Origin: Streptomyces sp. TN58
GTDB taxonomy: Bacteria > Actinomycetota > Actinomycetes > Streptomycetales > Streptomycetaceae
Direction: 5' to 3'
NCBI RefSeq assembly: GCF_001941845.1
Contig: NZ_CP018870.1
Span: 3,566,501-3,630,500, forward strand
DNA length: 64,000 bases
A program made the position numbers and the translations under genes. This document shows, one piece after another, positions 54,595-62,718 of this stretch. Each line of letters starts with the position of its first letter. Position 1 is the stretch's first letter. A model generated the notes under the pieces. The model saw nothing but the letters and a program-made list of their open reading frames with translations. It was not told where the DNA came from and did not search any database.

Positions 54595-55379
54595 TGGCGC
54601 CCGCCAACAGAGCGCAGAGCGGCTGGAAGCACGACCCGCCGCCGGACCGGGCATGGAAGGGGCGGCCCGGCAGGGCACGCTCCGCCATCGCCGCTGAGCA
54701 GGACCGGGCAGCCGGCGGCCGTCACAGACGATCCGTGGACCTCGGCGAAGGGCGGTTCGCCCGGGCCTCCGTGGAGCTGAAGGTACTGCCCGACACACGA
54801 CGCATTCGCGCGTACCTGCGCTGGTCCGACGGCGGTAAGTCACCGGCCCGCTACCTCGGACAAGTCGAGCACGAGACCCGTGCCGCGAACCTCACCGAAG
54901 GCTGGAAGATGGCCTGGGAGAAGGGCCTTCTCACCGAGGAACCACCGGCTGAGGGCTCCTGGGCCTCCTCGCCGTCGGTACGCGCGGTGATGCGGGCCAA
55001 TCGGAGCAAGGACACCCGTCCTGAGCTGAGGCTCCGGTCCCTGTTGCACAAGCAGGGGCTCCGCTATCGCGTGGCAGCACGCCCGCTGCCCGACCTGCGG
55101 CGAACCGCCGACCTGATCTTCCCCAAACCGAAGATCGCAGTCTTCGTCGACGGTTGCTACTGGCACGGGTGCCCGGAGCACCTTCGGGAGTCGCACAAGA
55201 ACGCCGAGTTCTGGCGCAGCAAGATCGAGGGCAACCGCGCCCGCGACGCCGAGACCGACCGCCTGCTCGGTGAAGCGGGGTGGACCGTCGTCCGCGTCTG
55301 GGAACACGAAGATCCGGTGGATGCCTGCGCTCGGATCGAGGGCATTGTGCGACAGGCGTCAAGGGACACGACCGGTTAA
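54594..55379 (+). CDS. Vsr-type mismatch endonuclease with an N-terminal extension
   Basis: The product has 261 residues from ATG 54594 (GTG 54591 immediately precedes it in frame). The Vsr core begins near 128: SVRAVMRANRSKDTRPELRL, then RRTADLIFPKPKIAVFVDGC with Asp173, YWHGCPEH with His191, and a C-terminal VVRVWEHED. Vsr enzymes nick T:G mismatches left by deamination of 5-methylcytosine and usually accompany C5 methylases, as here. The first 125 residues, including VELKVLPDTRRIRAYLRWSD and ARYLGQVEHETRAANLTEGW, are not part of standard Vsr and may bind DNA. Confidence 0.88.
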   Translation: MAPANRAQSGWKHDPPPDRAWKGRPGRARSAIAAEQDRAAGGRHRRSVDLGEGRFARASVELKVLPDTRRIRAYLRWSDGGKSPARYLGQVEHETRAANLTEGWKMAWEKGLLTEEPPAEGSWASSPSVRAVMRANRSKDTRPELRLRSLLHKQGLRYRVAARPLPDLRRTADLIFPKPKIAVFVDGCYWHGCPEHLRESHKNAEFWRSKIEGNRARDAETDRLLGEAGWTVVRVWEHEDPVDACARIEGIVRQASRDTTG

Positions 55380-55602
55380 AGCCAGCGCCCGGGAAGTACG
55401 TTCGCGGCTACGTGCTTGACGCCCCATTGAGGCATGAGGCATGGCATGAACGATTCGATTGTCGAGTGTGGTGTCGTGGAGCCGCACTTCGCAGCCAGCC
55501 TCGGGCAGCAGCAGGCCCTCAGCTCGTGGCTCTCGCCCAGAGCGTCGATGTGCTGGGAGAAGCTGTCGGTCAGGCTGGCCAGCAGGGCCGGCGCTGCGAT
55601 GG

Positions 55603-56085
55603 TCAGGCACCTGTTGCCAGCGACTCCCCGTGCTCCAAGTAAGCAGTCAGGCCGTTCGCCCGGGCGTTGATGCCGGCGGAGATGCGGCGCGCGAGGCGGG
55701 GGATGGTGAGGTCCGGTACCTGGTCGGCGTCGTGGAAGTCGTAGCCGCGGAGCTCGTCTGCTTGCAGGGCGATCTGGCGGCGGTCTTCTGCGCTCAGGCG
55801 ACCACCGTCGAAGAGGTAGAGGACCTTGTCTCCCTCTCCGGGGTTCGGTGCCCAGTCGACGACTAGCAGGCGGCCGATGTGCGGTGCGATGCCGAGTTCC
55901 TCCTGGACCTCACGTACGCAGGCTTGTCGGGGTGACTCCCCCTTCTCGACGTAGCCCCCTGGGATGTCGCGGTAGTCCTTGTAGGACGGCTCGACGAGGA
56001 GGACTCGATCGGATTCGTCGAAGAAGAGAGCGCCGGCTGCCATGCGGGGGCGGGCCATCTTCGCTTCGTGCTCGTTCTCGCTCAC
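55603..56085 (-). CDS. NUDIX hydrolase
   Basis: The product has about 160 residues from GTG 56085 (ATG 56058 is an alternative). The NUDIX box GGYVEKGESPRQACVREVQE-ELGI is intact, with GALFFDESDRVLLVEPSYKD before it. Such enzymes hydrolyse nucleoside diphosphates linked to another moiety; the substrate cannot be read from sequence. It starts ten bases after the stop of the XRE regulator gene on the same strand, and the pair is divergent from the SAM synthetase operon, with which it may be functionally linked. Confidence 0.88.
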   Translation of the reverse strand: MSENEHEAKMARPRMAAGALFFDESDRVLLVEPSYKDYRDIPGGYVEKGESPRQACVREVQEELGIAPHIGRLLVVDWAPNPGEGDKVLYLFDGGRLSAEDRRQIALQADELRGYDFHDADQVPDLTIPRLARRISAGINARANGLTAYLEHGESLATGA

Positions 56086-56095
56086 GGTTCGGACT

Positions 56096-57328
56096 TTAGC
56101 TGCCCGCGACGACGCCCAGTCTGCGGGCCAGATCTGCCACGGGATGAGAAGGCCGGCCCCTGGTGCCACGTATCCAGCCGATGACCAGTTCCCGGCTCAG
56201 GTAGTGGTGGCGCACCTGCTCAGGCGCGGCCTGTTCGGCTTCCAGCAAGACGGCCAGGGCTTCGTCGGTGCGGTTCCAGGAGCTCAGCGCCCTGGCGACT
56301 TCGAGGCTGTGTCGTACGCGCCGCTCCACCGGCAGGGCAGTCGTGTCGATTCGTAAGCCCAGATCTGCGGCGATCTGGATGTCGCCGAGTTCGCCGGCGG
56401 TGGCCACGCAGTGGATAGCCACGTTGGTCGGACCGAAGGCGGTCCACATGTGATTGGCGTCGGCGCCGATTCGTTGCGCGGCCTCGTCGGCTTCGCGGAG
56501 GAAGGTCTGCGTGGTCGCCCGGTCATCCGCCCGCGCGGCAGCCATCGCGCCGGCGAGGAACAGCGTGCCGTACACCGACAGGTACTCGTTATTGGCATCG
56601 CCCAACTCCGGCTGCATGACGGCTGCCGCGTCGTTCACCAGCTGGACCGCGGCTGTGAAGCGCCCAGTGGCCAGGAGGCAGTGCGTGACTGCTCGGAAGA
56701 GCGAACCCGTAACCTCGCTGCGGCCGCTGGACTGCGCTGCTGCCAGGCCCCGGTCCGCGGCGATCCATGCCAGCTCGGGCTCTCCCAGCTTGCCCAGCAC
56801 CATGGCCGCCCCGTGGTAGGCGAGAGCGAGCAGCGCGCGGGCTTCCTCCGCCTCGTGCCCCGAGTAGGCGCGGGACGCGGCGAGGGCATCGGCCAGGACA
56901 AGGGGGAGACGTCGGGTGGCAAAGCCGTACCGGGATGCCTGGTAGGCATCGAGCACATCGCGCACGTTGCCTCGAAGGTCCTGCAGGGCAGGTGGCTCAT
57001 CCTCGGCTGCGAGGCTCAGTAAAGGGGTGAGCTGCTTGTAGTCCATGAGTGTTTCGCGCAGCGCAGGGACGGTCCGGCGCCCGCTGTCGGCCGACCACTC
57101 CATGAGGGTCGGCTCGGCTAGCAGGTCTCCGAGGGAGATGTCGAGCGCGTCGGCGAGTGAGGTGATCACCGAAAGGCGATCAAGCTCGATCCTGTTGTTC
57201 TCCGCCTTGCTCAGCCAGTCCGTCGTCCGGCCGACAAGGCCGGCCAGGACCTCTTGGGAGAGGCCGCGCCGACGCCGGTACCAGGCGACGCGCTCCCCGA
57301 TGGTCAGGTTCTGTGTCATCCCGCGCAT
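56096..57328 (-). CDS. XRE-family regulator with TPR-like C-terminal domain
   Basis: From ATG 57328 (GAGGTGAT about ten bases upstream) the product is 410 residues; the longer frame to 57472 is not supported by a ribosome site. The N-terminus is a Cro/CI helix-turn-helix (GERVAWYRRRRGLSQEVLAG and VGRTTDWLSKAENNRIELDR). The remaining 300 residues form helical repeats of the TPR type (GEPELAWIAADRGLAAAQSS, ATGRFTAAVQLVNDAAAVM). This is the form of Streptomyces peptide- or metabolite-sensing regulators. Divergent placement suggests control of the operon at 57526-63728. Confidence 0.88.
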   Translation of the reverse strand: MRGMTQNLTIGERVAWYRRRRGLSQEVLAGLVGRTTDWLSKAENNRIELDRLSVITSLADALDISLGDLLAEPTLMEWSADSGRRTVPALRETLMDYKQLTPLLSLAAEDEPPALQDLRGNVRDVLDAYQASRYGFATRRLPLVLADALAASRAYSGHEAEEARALLALAYHGAAMVLGKLGEPELAWIAADRGLAAAQSSGRSEVTGSLFRAVTHCLLATGRFTAAVQLVNDAAAVMQPELGDANNEYLSVYGTLFLAGAMAAARADDRATTQTFLREADEAAQRIGADANHMWTAFGPTNVAIHCVATAGELGDIQIAADLGLRIDTTALPVERRVRHSLEVARALSSWNRTDEALAVLLEAEQAAPEQVRHHYLSRELVIGWIRGTRGRPSHPVADLARRLGVVAGS

Positions 57329-57525
57329 GTCCTGATCATCACCTCGTGGCCGAAGTGGACCCCGGAAGGATTTTCCGGGGTGCCTTGGGGTGCCCTGGCT
57401 ACTGTCGCAGCAGACCGAGAACGCCGCAGGGCGATGCGAGCAACTCAGCCCGCGGCAAACGGCTTTGACCAAGGACGTTCATCCGTCCCACCCGTCTTCC
57501 TCAGGCCGAGAGATCGGAGTTTGTC
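57329..57525. promoter_or_regulatory. Divergent promoter region, XRE regulator versus SAM synthetase operon
   Basis: A 197-base interval with the regulator's ribosome site on the left. On the right only a short purine stretch (gagagatcggag, 57509-57520) precedes the SAM synthetase ATG. No obvious operator palindrome was found by eye. Confidence 0.45.
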
Positions 57526-58773
57526 ATGCGCGAAACCATCACGACCGAGGGTGGCTACCTGTCCATTGAGACGGGCGCCGCCAAGCCCGGTGCGACCACG
57601 ATCGTCGAGCGGAAGGGGCTCGGTCACCCGGACACCCTGGCCGACCACCTCGCCGAGCGGCTGTCCCGCGCGTACAGCCGCTACACCGTCGAGCGCTTCG
57701 GCGCGGTGCTGCACCACAACTTCGACAAGCTCGCCCTCCTCGGCGGTGCCAGCGAGGTCCGCTACGGCGCCGGCCACATGACAGCCCCTGTGCGCGTCCT
57801 GGTCAACGGGCGGGCCGCGCCCATGTGCGGGGGCGAGAAGATCCCCGTCGAGGAGATCGTCGAGGCCGAGGTCAGGGCATTCTTCGCCGAGCGGCTCCCG
57901 GAGGTGTCGGAGCACCTCAACATCACCTTCAACATCACCAGCAACTCCAGCCCCGGAGCGGTCCTCACCGGTGACGCGGTGCCGGACCGCACCCGCTGGT
58001 TCAATCCCCGTTCCATCGACGACCTGCGTGAGCGCCGGGTCCGGCTGTCGAACGACACCTCCCTCGGAACCGGCTGGGCGCCGGAGAACCCCTTCGAGTC
58101 GTTCGTCCGCGAGCTGGTGGACCACTTCTCCGGGGAGAGCGACTTCACCCTCTCCCATGCCTGGTGCGGCTCGGACGTGAAGCTCATGGGCTACTGGGAC
58201 GGCGAGCAGGCGGACGTCGTCCTCTGCGTCCCGCAGAAGTCGCGGCTGGTCGCCAGCCGCGCCGAGTACGTGCGGAACACCGAGAGCGTCCTCGCCGAGT
58301 GCCACCGGCTGGCCGGTCTCCGTCTGCCCGGAGCCGAGACGCGCTTCCGGCTCAACGCGCGCGACGTGCCGGAGAAGGACGAGCTGTACCTCACCTACAC
58401 CGGCAGCTCGATCGAGTCCGGCGACGAGGGCGTCGTCGGCCGCGGCAACCGGGTCAACGGACTGATCACGCCACTGCGGCCGATGAACTTGGAGGGTGCC
58501 AACGGCAAGAACCCCGTCTACCACGTCGGCAAGCTCTACAACGTCGCCGCCCAGCGCCTGGCGCAGCGGCTGCACGAGGCCACTGACGGGCACGCGGAGG
58601 TGCACCTCGTCAGCACCACCGGCCAGCGCCTCGACCAGCCGTGGCGGATCCTGGTCCGGCTGTCCTCCCCGGAGGTCGAGACTGACAAGGTCCAGGCGCT
58701 CGTCGCCGAATCCTTGGAGGGCTTCCCCGCCCTCACGGACGAGCTGGTCTCCGACGGGATCGTGCTGAGCTGA
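57526..58773 (+). CDS. Archaeal-type S-adenosylmethionine synthetase
   Basis: The 415-residue protein belongs to the archaeal MAT family (PF01941 type), not the bacterial MetK family. Features are [24 protein letters not shown] near the N-terminus, [51 protein letters not shown] and a conserved [20 protein letters not shown] near 305. It makes SAM from methionine and ATP. Streptomyces has its own bacterial MetK, so this second, unrelated enzyme probably serves the adjacent genes. The stop overlaps the next ATG by one base. Confidence 0.92.
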   Translation: MRETITTEGGYLSIETGAAKPGATTIVERKGLGHPDTLADHLAERLSRAYSRYTVERFGAVLHHNFDKLALLGGASEVRYGAGHMTAPVRVLVNGRAAPMCGGEKIPVEEIVEAEVRAFFAERLPEVSEHLNITFNITSNSSPGAVLTGDAVPDRTRWFNPRSIDDLRERRVRLSNDTSLGTGWAPENPFESFVRELVDHFSGESDFTLSHAWCGSDVKLMGYWDGEQADVVLCVPQKSRLVASRAEYVRNTESVLAECHRLAGLRLPGAETRFRLNARDVPEKDELYLTYTGSSIESGDEGVVGRGNRVNGLITPLRPMNLEGANGKNPVYHVGKLYNVAAQRLAQRLHEATDGHAEVHLVSTTGQRLDQPWRILVRLSSPEVETDKVQALVAESLEGFPALTDELVSDGIVLS

Positions 58774-59699
58774 TGGAGAAGCGGACGCTCGGCGAGGTCT
58801 CCGAGGAATGCCGGCGGCGGCTGGTCACGCACTACGGCCCGGGAGTCTCCGGCTGGCTTGACGCCGTGCCCACCTTGATGGAGCGCGCGGCGGAGCGCTG
58901 GAAGCTCACGCTAGGGGCTTACCACGACGCCGGACATGCCTCGGTGGTCGTCACGGCCGGAACCTTCGACGGGCGTCCGCTGCTTCTCAAGGCGTGGGCC
59001 GATCCCACCCGGTTCCGCAACGAGGTCAATGCCTTACGCCTGTGGGCGGGCGGGCCAACGGCGGGCGTCGTCGAGGCGGCGGACGACCTGGCCGTGGCGG
59101 CCCTGGAAATGATCGGAGGGAGCCCCGGTGGCGGTGAGCGACCGCCCCGCGAGCTTCCGACCGTGGCCGCCGCCCTCCAGGGCCTCCACACCTTCGGCCG
59201 CCGTCGGCGCCGGCCGCGTCACCTTCCGCTCCTGACCACGTACCTCCACCAAGAGGTGCGCCACAGGGTGCGGCGCCGACTGGAATCGGTCGACGCCAGC
59301 CCGTGGCAGGAGCACGTCGACGCGGCCGTCCCGGCCCTCGTGGCCCTGGAGGAGGACTCCGCTCGGTCCACCGTCCTGCACGCGGATCTCTACCGAGAGA
59401 ACGTCCTCTTCGACTGGCTGGGCCACCCCCGCCTGATCGATCCCCTGCCGATGGTGGGCGACGCAGCCTTCGACTGGGCCTTCTGGACCGTGTACTACGA
59501 CCTCGGGCACGGCACGGACGCTCGCTTGGCCGCGGCAGCCCGGATCTCCCGCATCCCCGTGCCTGTCCTGGCGCCATGGTGCAGGGCCCTGGCCCTGGAC
59601 GGCCTGCTCTTCTACCTCGACACCGGTGATCCGCGCGCGCCGAGGATGGCCGACGTCCTCGAGTGGCTGTCGGCGCCGACCCCAAGGAACCGATCATGA
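58773..59699 (+). CDS. Aminoglycoside-phosphotransferase-fold small-molecule kinase
   Basis: The product has 308 residues. The ATP lysine lies in GRPLLLKAWAD, the catalytic loop is VLHADLYRENVLFD (HxDxxxxN intact) and the metal loop is LIDPLPMVGDAAFDWAF. It should phosphorylate a hydroxyl group of a small molecule or act in self-resistance. It overlaps the SAM synthetase by one base and the phosphatase gene by four (ATGA), so the three are coupled. Pairing a kinase with a phosphatase in one operon suggests a phosphorylated intermediate. Confidence 0.87.
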   Translation: MEKRTLGEVSEECRRRLVTHYGPGVSGWLDAVPTLMERAAERWKLTLGAYHDAGHASVVVTAGTFDGRPLLLKAWADPTRFRNEVNALRLWAGGPTAGVVEAADDLAVAALEMIGGSPGGGERPPRELPTVAAALQGLHTFGRRRRRPRHLPLLTTYLHQEVRHRVRRRLESVDASPWQEHVDAAVPALVALEEDSARSTVLHADLYRENVLFDWLGHPRLIDPLPMVGDAAFDWAFWTVYYDLGHGTDARLAAAARISRIPVPVLAPWCRALALDGLLFYLDTGDPRAPRMADVLEWLSAPTPRNRS

Positions 59700-60409
59700 C
59701 GACCTACGTCCTCCGTCACGGACAGACGAATTACAGCCGGCGCTACCTGGTCAACGGCGACCCGACGAAGCCCATCCGCTTGAGCGAGGACGGCCGTCGG
59801 TCGCTGAGCAAGGGCTGGAGCAGCGTTCCCCTCCACAGCGTGAAGACGTGGCTGGCCAGCGATTTTCCCCGTGCCCAGCAGACCGCCAACCTGCTGATGG
59901 GAGTTCCTGGACCGGAACTGATCACCGATCCGCGGCTCAACGAACTCGACTACGGGGAATTCGAGGGAAGCCCGTTCCTGGAATACGCAGTCTGGCTCGA
60001 CGGGCACGGCGCCCACGAGCGGCCGCCCGGCGGCAGCGAGTCGCAGCGCGAGGGCATCAGCAGGATGCTCACCGGGGTGCTCGCGGCCCTGGAGCACCCC
60101 GGCCCCCGCGTCCTGGTGGCCCACGGCCTGCTGGTCTCCGTGCTTCTGTGGCATCGCGAACGGACTCCCGACGGGGCCATACCCCTCTTCTTCCCGGAAG
60201 CCCCGTACATCGAGCCCGTCGCCATCCCCGATGACGAGTTGCCGGAATTCGTCGGGGCCCTGATGGGCGATCTTGAAACTGGCGTTCTCGATCACGCGGT
60301 CGGCTCTGGTGACAGGGAGGTAATGCAGATCGGCGAAGGGGCCGCGGTTGCTACCGTCGATCCCGTATCCCACCACTCGCCGGATCAGAAGGATCTTCCT
60401 CATGCATGA
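59696..60409 (+). CDS. Histidine phosphatase family protein (phosphoglycerate-mutase-like)
   Basis: The product has 237 residues from ATG 59696, with AAGGA seven bases upstream. It has the phosphohistidine motif YVLRHGQTNYSRRYLVNGD, a SDFPRAQQTANLLMG segment, LNELDYGEFEG with the acidic catalytic residue, and the second His in VLVAHGLLVSVLLWH. Branch members dephosphorylate small metabolites. Overlaps at both ends (ATGA with the kinase, eight bases with SerRS) place it firmly in the operon. Confidence 0.9.
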   Translation: MTTYVLRHGQTNYSRRYLVNGDPTKPIRLSEDGRRSLSKGWSSVPLHSVKTWLASDFPRAQQTANLLMGVPGPELITDPRLNELDYGEFEGSPFLEYAVWLDGHGAHERPPGGSESQREGISRMLTGVLAALEHPGPRVLVAHGLLVSVLLWHRERTPDGAIPLFFPEAPYIEPVAIPDDELPEFVGALMGDLETGVLDHAVGSGDREVMQIGEGAAVATVDPVSHHSPDQKDLPHA

Positions 60410-61694
60410 TGCCCGCGCCCTGATTGAAATGGGTGCCGAAGCGGTTCGTCGGCTCGCTCGTCGCGGTTACTCCCTGGACCTGTCCGAGCTGGAGTCCCTC
60501 CAGTCTCGTCGCAACCAGAACATCCGCTCGGCCGATGAGCTGCGGGCCGAGTCCAAGCGGGTGGCGAGTGAGGTTCAGCAGACGGCCAAGCAGGGCGGCG
60601 ACATCAGCAAGCTGAAGGAGCGCGCCCGCGAGATCAAGGAGCAGGTCCGCGACATCGAAGCAGGGCAGGAAGAGATCGAGGCCCAGCTCCGTGATCTGCT
60701 TCTGAGCATCCCGAACTTGCCGGACGACTCCGCACCTGACGGCGACTCCGAGGAGTTCGCCATCGAGATCCGGCGCGTCGGCACGCCTCCCGCGTTTTCG
60801 TTCGAGCCGAAGGACCACGTCGATCTCGGAGAGGCCACGGGCATCCTCGACTTCGGCCGCGCGACGAAGCTGTCCGGTCCGCGCTTCGCGGTCTCCCGCG
60901 GCGCCGGCGCCGCTCTGGAGCGGGCCCTGGCCACGCTCTTCCTCGATATCCACACCCGCCGACACGGGTACATCGAGTACGCGGTCCCCTACCTGGTCAC
61001 CCGCAAGACCATGACCGGCACCGGCCAGCTGCCGAAGTTCGAGGAGGACCTGTTCAAGACCGGTGTCGCCGACCGGGAGCTCTTCCTCATCCCGACGGCC
61101 GAGGTTCCGCTGACCAACCTCTACGCGGACGAGATCATCCCGCCCGCCGAGCTGCCGCTCGCGTTCACGGCGCACACTCCATGCTTCCGTTCCGAGGCCG
61201 GCTCGTACGGCCGCGACACCCGCGGTCTGATCCGCCAGCACCAGTTCGCCAAGGTCGAGATGGTCAAGATCGTCGATCCGGAGGCGGCGGACGCCGAGCT
61301 GGAGGAGATGGTCGGTCACGCCGAGGCGTGCCTCAAGGAGCTCGGCCTCGCCTACCGGGTCATCAAGCTGCCCGCTGGCGACACCGGCTTCTCCGCCCAG
61401 CTCACGTACGACCTCGAGGTCTGGATCCCGAGCCAGAACACGTACCGCGAGATCTCCTCGGTATCCAACTTCGGAACCTTCCAGGCCCGCCGGGCGAACA
61501 TCCGGACCCGAGGCGAGGACGGCAAGCCCAAGCTCGTCGCCACCCTCAACGGCTCCGGTCTGCCTGTCGGCCGCACCCTGGCCGCGCTCCTTGAGCAGTG
61601 CCAGCAGCAGGACGGCTCGATCGTCCTGCCCGAATCACTCTTCCCGTATCTCGGCTTCCGCCGTATCTCGGCGGACGGAACACCGGAGGCATAA
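60402..61694 (+). CDS. serS: Seryl-tRNA synthetase (second, cluster-encoded copy)
   Basis: The 430-residue protein is a full SerRS. It has an N-terminal coiled-coil tRNA-binding arm (about 30-110, SLQSRRNQNIRSADELRAES and ISKLKERAREIKEQVRDIEA), class II motif 2 in TPCFRSEAGSYGRDTRGLIR, and motif 3 in NGSGLPVGRTLAALLEQCQQ. Every catalytic element looks intact. AGAAGGA lies nine bases before ATG 60402. A non-housekeeping SerRS in an operon with a SAM synthetase and tailoring genes may supply seryl-tRNA as a substrate, as in valanimycin biosynthesis, or give resistance to a SerRS inhibitor. Which applies here is open. Confidence 0.93.
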   Translation: MHDARALIEMGAEAVRRLARRGYSLDLSELESLQSRRNQNIRSADELRAESKRVASEVQQTAKQGGDISKLKERAREIKEQVRDIEAGQEEIEAQLRDLLLSIPNLPDDSAPDGDSEEFAIEIRRVGTPPAFSFEPKDHVDLGEATGILDFGRATKLSGPRFAVSRGAGAALERALATLFLDIHTRRHGYIEYAVPYLVTRKTMTGTGQLPKFEEDLFKTGVADRELFLIPTAEVPLTNLYADEIIPPAELPLAFTAHTPCFRSEAGSYGRDTRGLIRQHQFAKVEMVKIVDPEAADAELEEMVGHAEACLKELGLAYRVIKLPAGDTGFSAQLTYDLEVWIPSQNTYREISSVSNFGTFQARRANIRTRGEDGKPKLVATLNGSGLPVGRTLAALLEQCQQQDGSIVLPESLFPYLGFRRISADGTPEA

Positions 61695-61695
61695 C

Positions 61696-62718
61696 GTGCT
61701 CGTCGGCGTCTGCGACTTCCCTGGTAGCTACGCCTTTCCACCCGCCGGATACGGCGGGATCGAACGATGGCTGTGGGCGGTCGCCGTAGGGGCCCGTGCC
61801 GCAGGCGCCGACGTACACCTCCTCGGGCCGGGCTGGCTCACGGACCTGGAGCACGACTGGGTCCGCAAGCCGGTCCGCCTGGAGGACATCTCCACCGGAT
61901 CGCTCGCCGAGCGCGAGCTGCACGACACGGGTTACGACCTCCTGGTCGTCGGCCACGAGTACCCGTCGCTTCCCGCGTGGACGCGCACCTGGAACGAGCT
62001 GGACTGCGACGTCGCCACCTTCCAGCACTCGCCCGTCTTCCAGCACACCGCCACCGCCTTCGACGGCCAGCGCTCGCGGCTCTACTGCTACTCGCCCGAG
62101 ATGATCGAACGGTACGCGGATCACCGGCCGATCCCTGAGCTCGCTGTCCATCTCGGCCTCGACGAGGAGGAGCCGCCGGCCACCGCGGGCACCGATCTCG
62201 TCTGGCTCGGCCGGATCGACGAGGAGAAGGCACCGCACATCGCCGTGCGGGCGGCCCAGATTCTTGGGCGCCGCATTCGGATCGTCGGCCCCGTCTTCGA
62301 CGAGGCGTACGTGCGACGCCACGAACGGCTCTTCAGCGCCGACCACGTGAAGTGGATCGGCGAACTCGGCGGTCCCGCCAAGACCGCAGCCATCGCCGAC
62401 GCCTCGGTCTTCGTCTACACGTACGCCCGCACGTACGTGGAAGCCGGTGCCGCGGTCTTCGGCGAATCCCTGCGCGCGGGCACTCCCATGGCCGCCCTGA
62501 CCTGGCGCGAAGGAACCTGCGCCGACGCCGCCCTGTGCGACGAGACGGGCGCGGTCGCGGTCGTCGACCCCCGGGAGGAGGACGAGACCGCGGCACGAAG
62601 GCTCGCCGACGCGATCGAACAGGCGGAAAGCCTCGACCACCAGCGCGTCCAGGCGATCGGAATGCAGCGCTTCGACCCGGCGCGCCACTTCCAGGCGATG
62701 TCGGCCCGATCGTGCTGA
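61696..62718 (+). CDS. GT4-like glycosyltransferase
   Basis: From GTG 61696 (GGAGG six bases upstream) the product is 340 residues. It opens VCDFPGSYAFPPAGYGGIER-WLWAVAVGARAAGADVHLLG, the glycine-rich acceptor-side loop of GT-B enzymes. The donor domain has LVWLGRIDEEKAPHIAVRAA and VFVYTYARTYVEAGAAVFGE with the conserved acid, followed by SLRAGTPMAALTWREG. It would transfer a sugar from a nucleotide donor to an unknown acceptor. It starts one base after the SerRS stop and overlaps the next gene by seven bases. Confidence 0.87.
   Translation: MLVGVCDFPGSYAFPPAGYGGIERWLWAVAVGARAAGADVHLLGPGWLTDLEHDWVRKPVRLEDISTGSLAERELHDTGYDLLVVGHEYPSLPAWTRTWNELDCDVATFQHSPVFQHTATAFDGQRSRLYCYSPEMIERYADHRPIPELAVHLGLDEEEPPATAGTDLVWLGRIDEEKAPHIAVRAAQILGRRIRIVGPVFDEAYVRRHERLFSADHVKWIGELGGPAKTAAIADASVFVYTYARTYVEAGAAVFGESLRAGTPMAALTWREGTCADAALCDETGAVAVVDPREEDETAARRLADAIEQAESLDHQRVQAIGMQRFDPARHFQAMSARSC

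Noticed and set aside
55380-55602. Small frames between Vsr and NUDIX genes
   Set aside because: The frames are short, Arg/Pro-rich, lack ribosome sites and match nothing; at most a decayed fragment. The interval is 223 bases and nothing else was seen in it.
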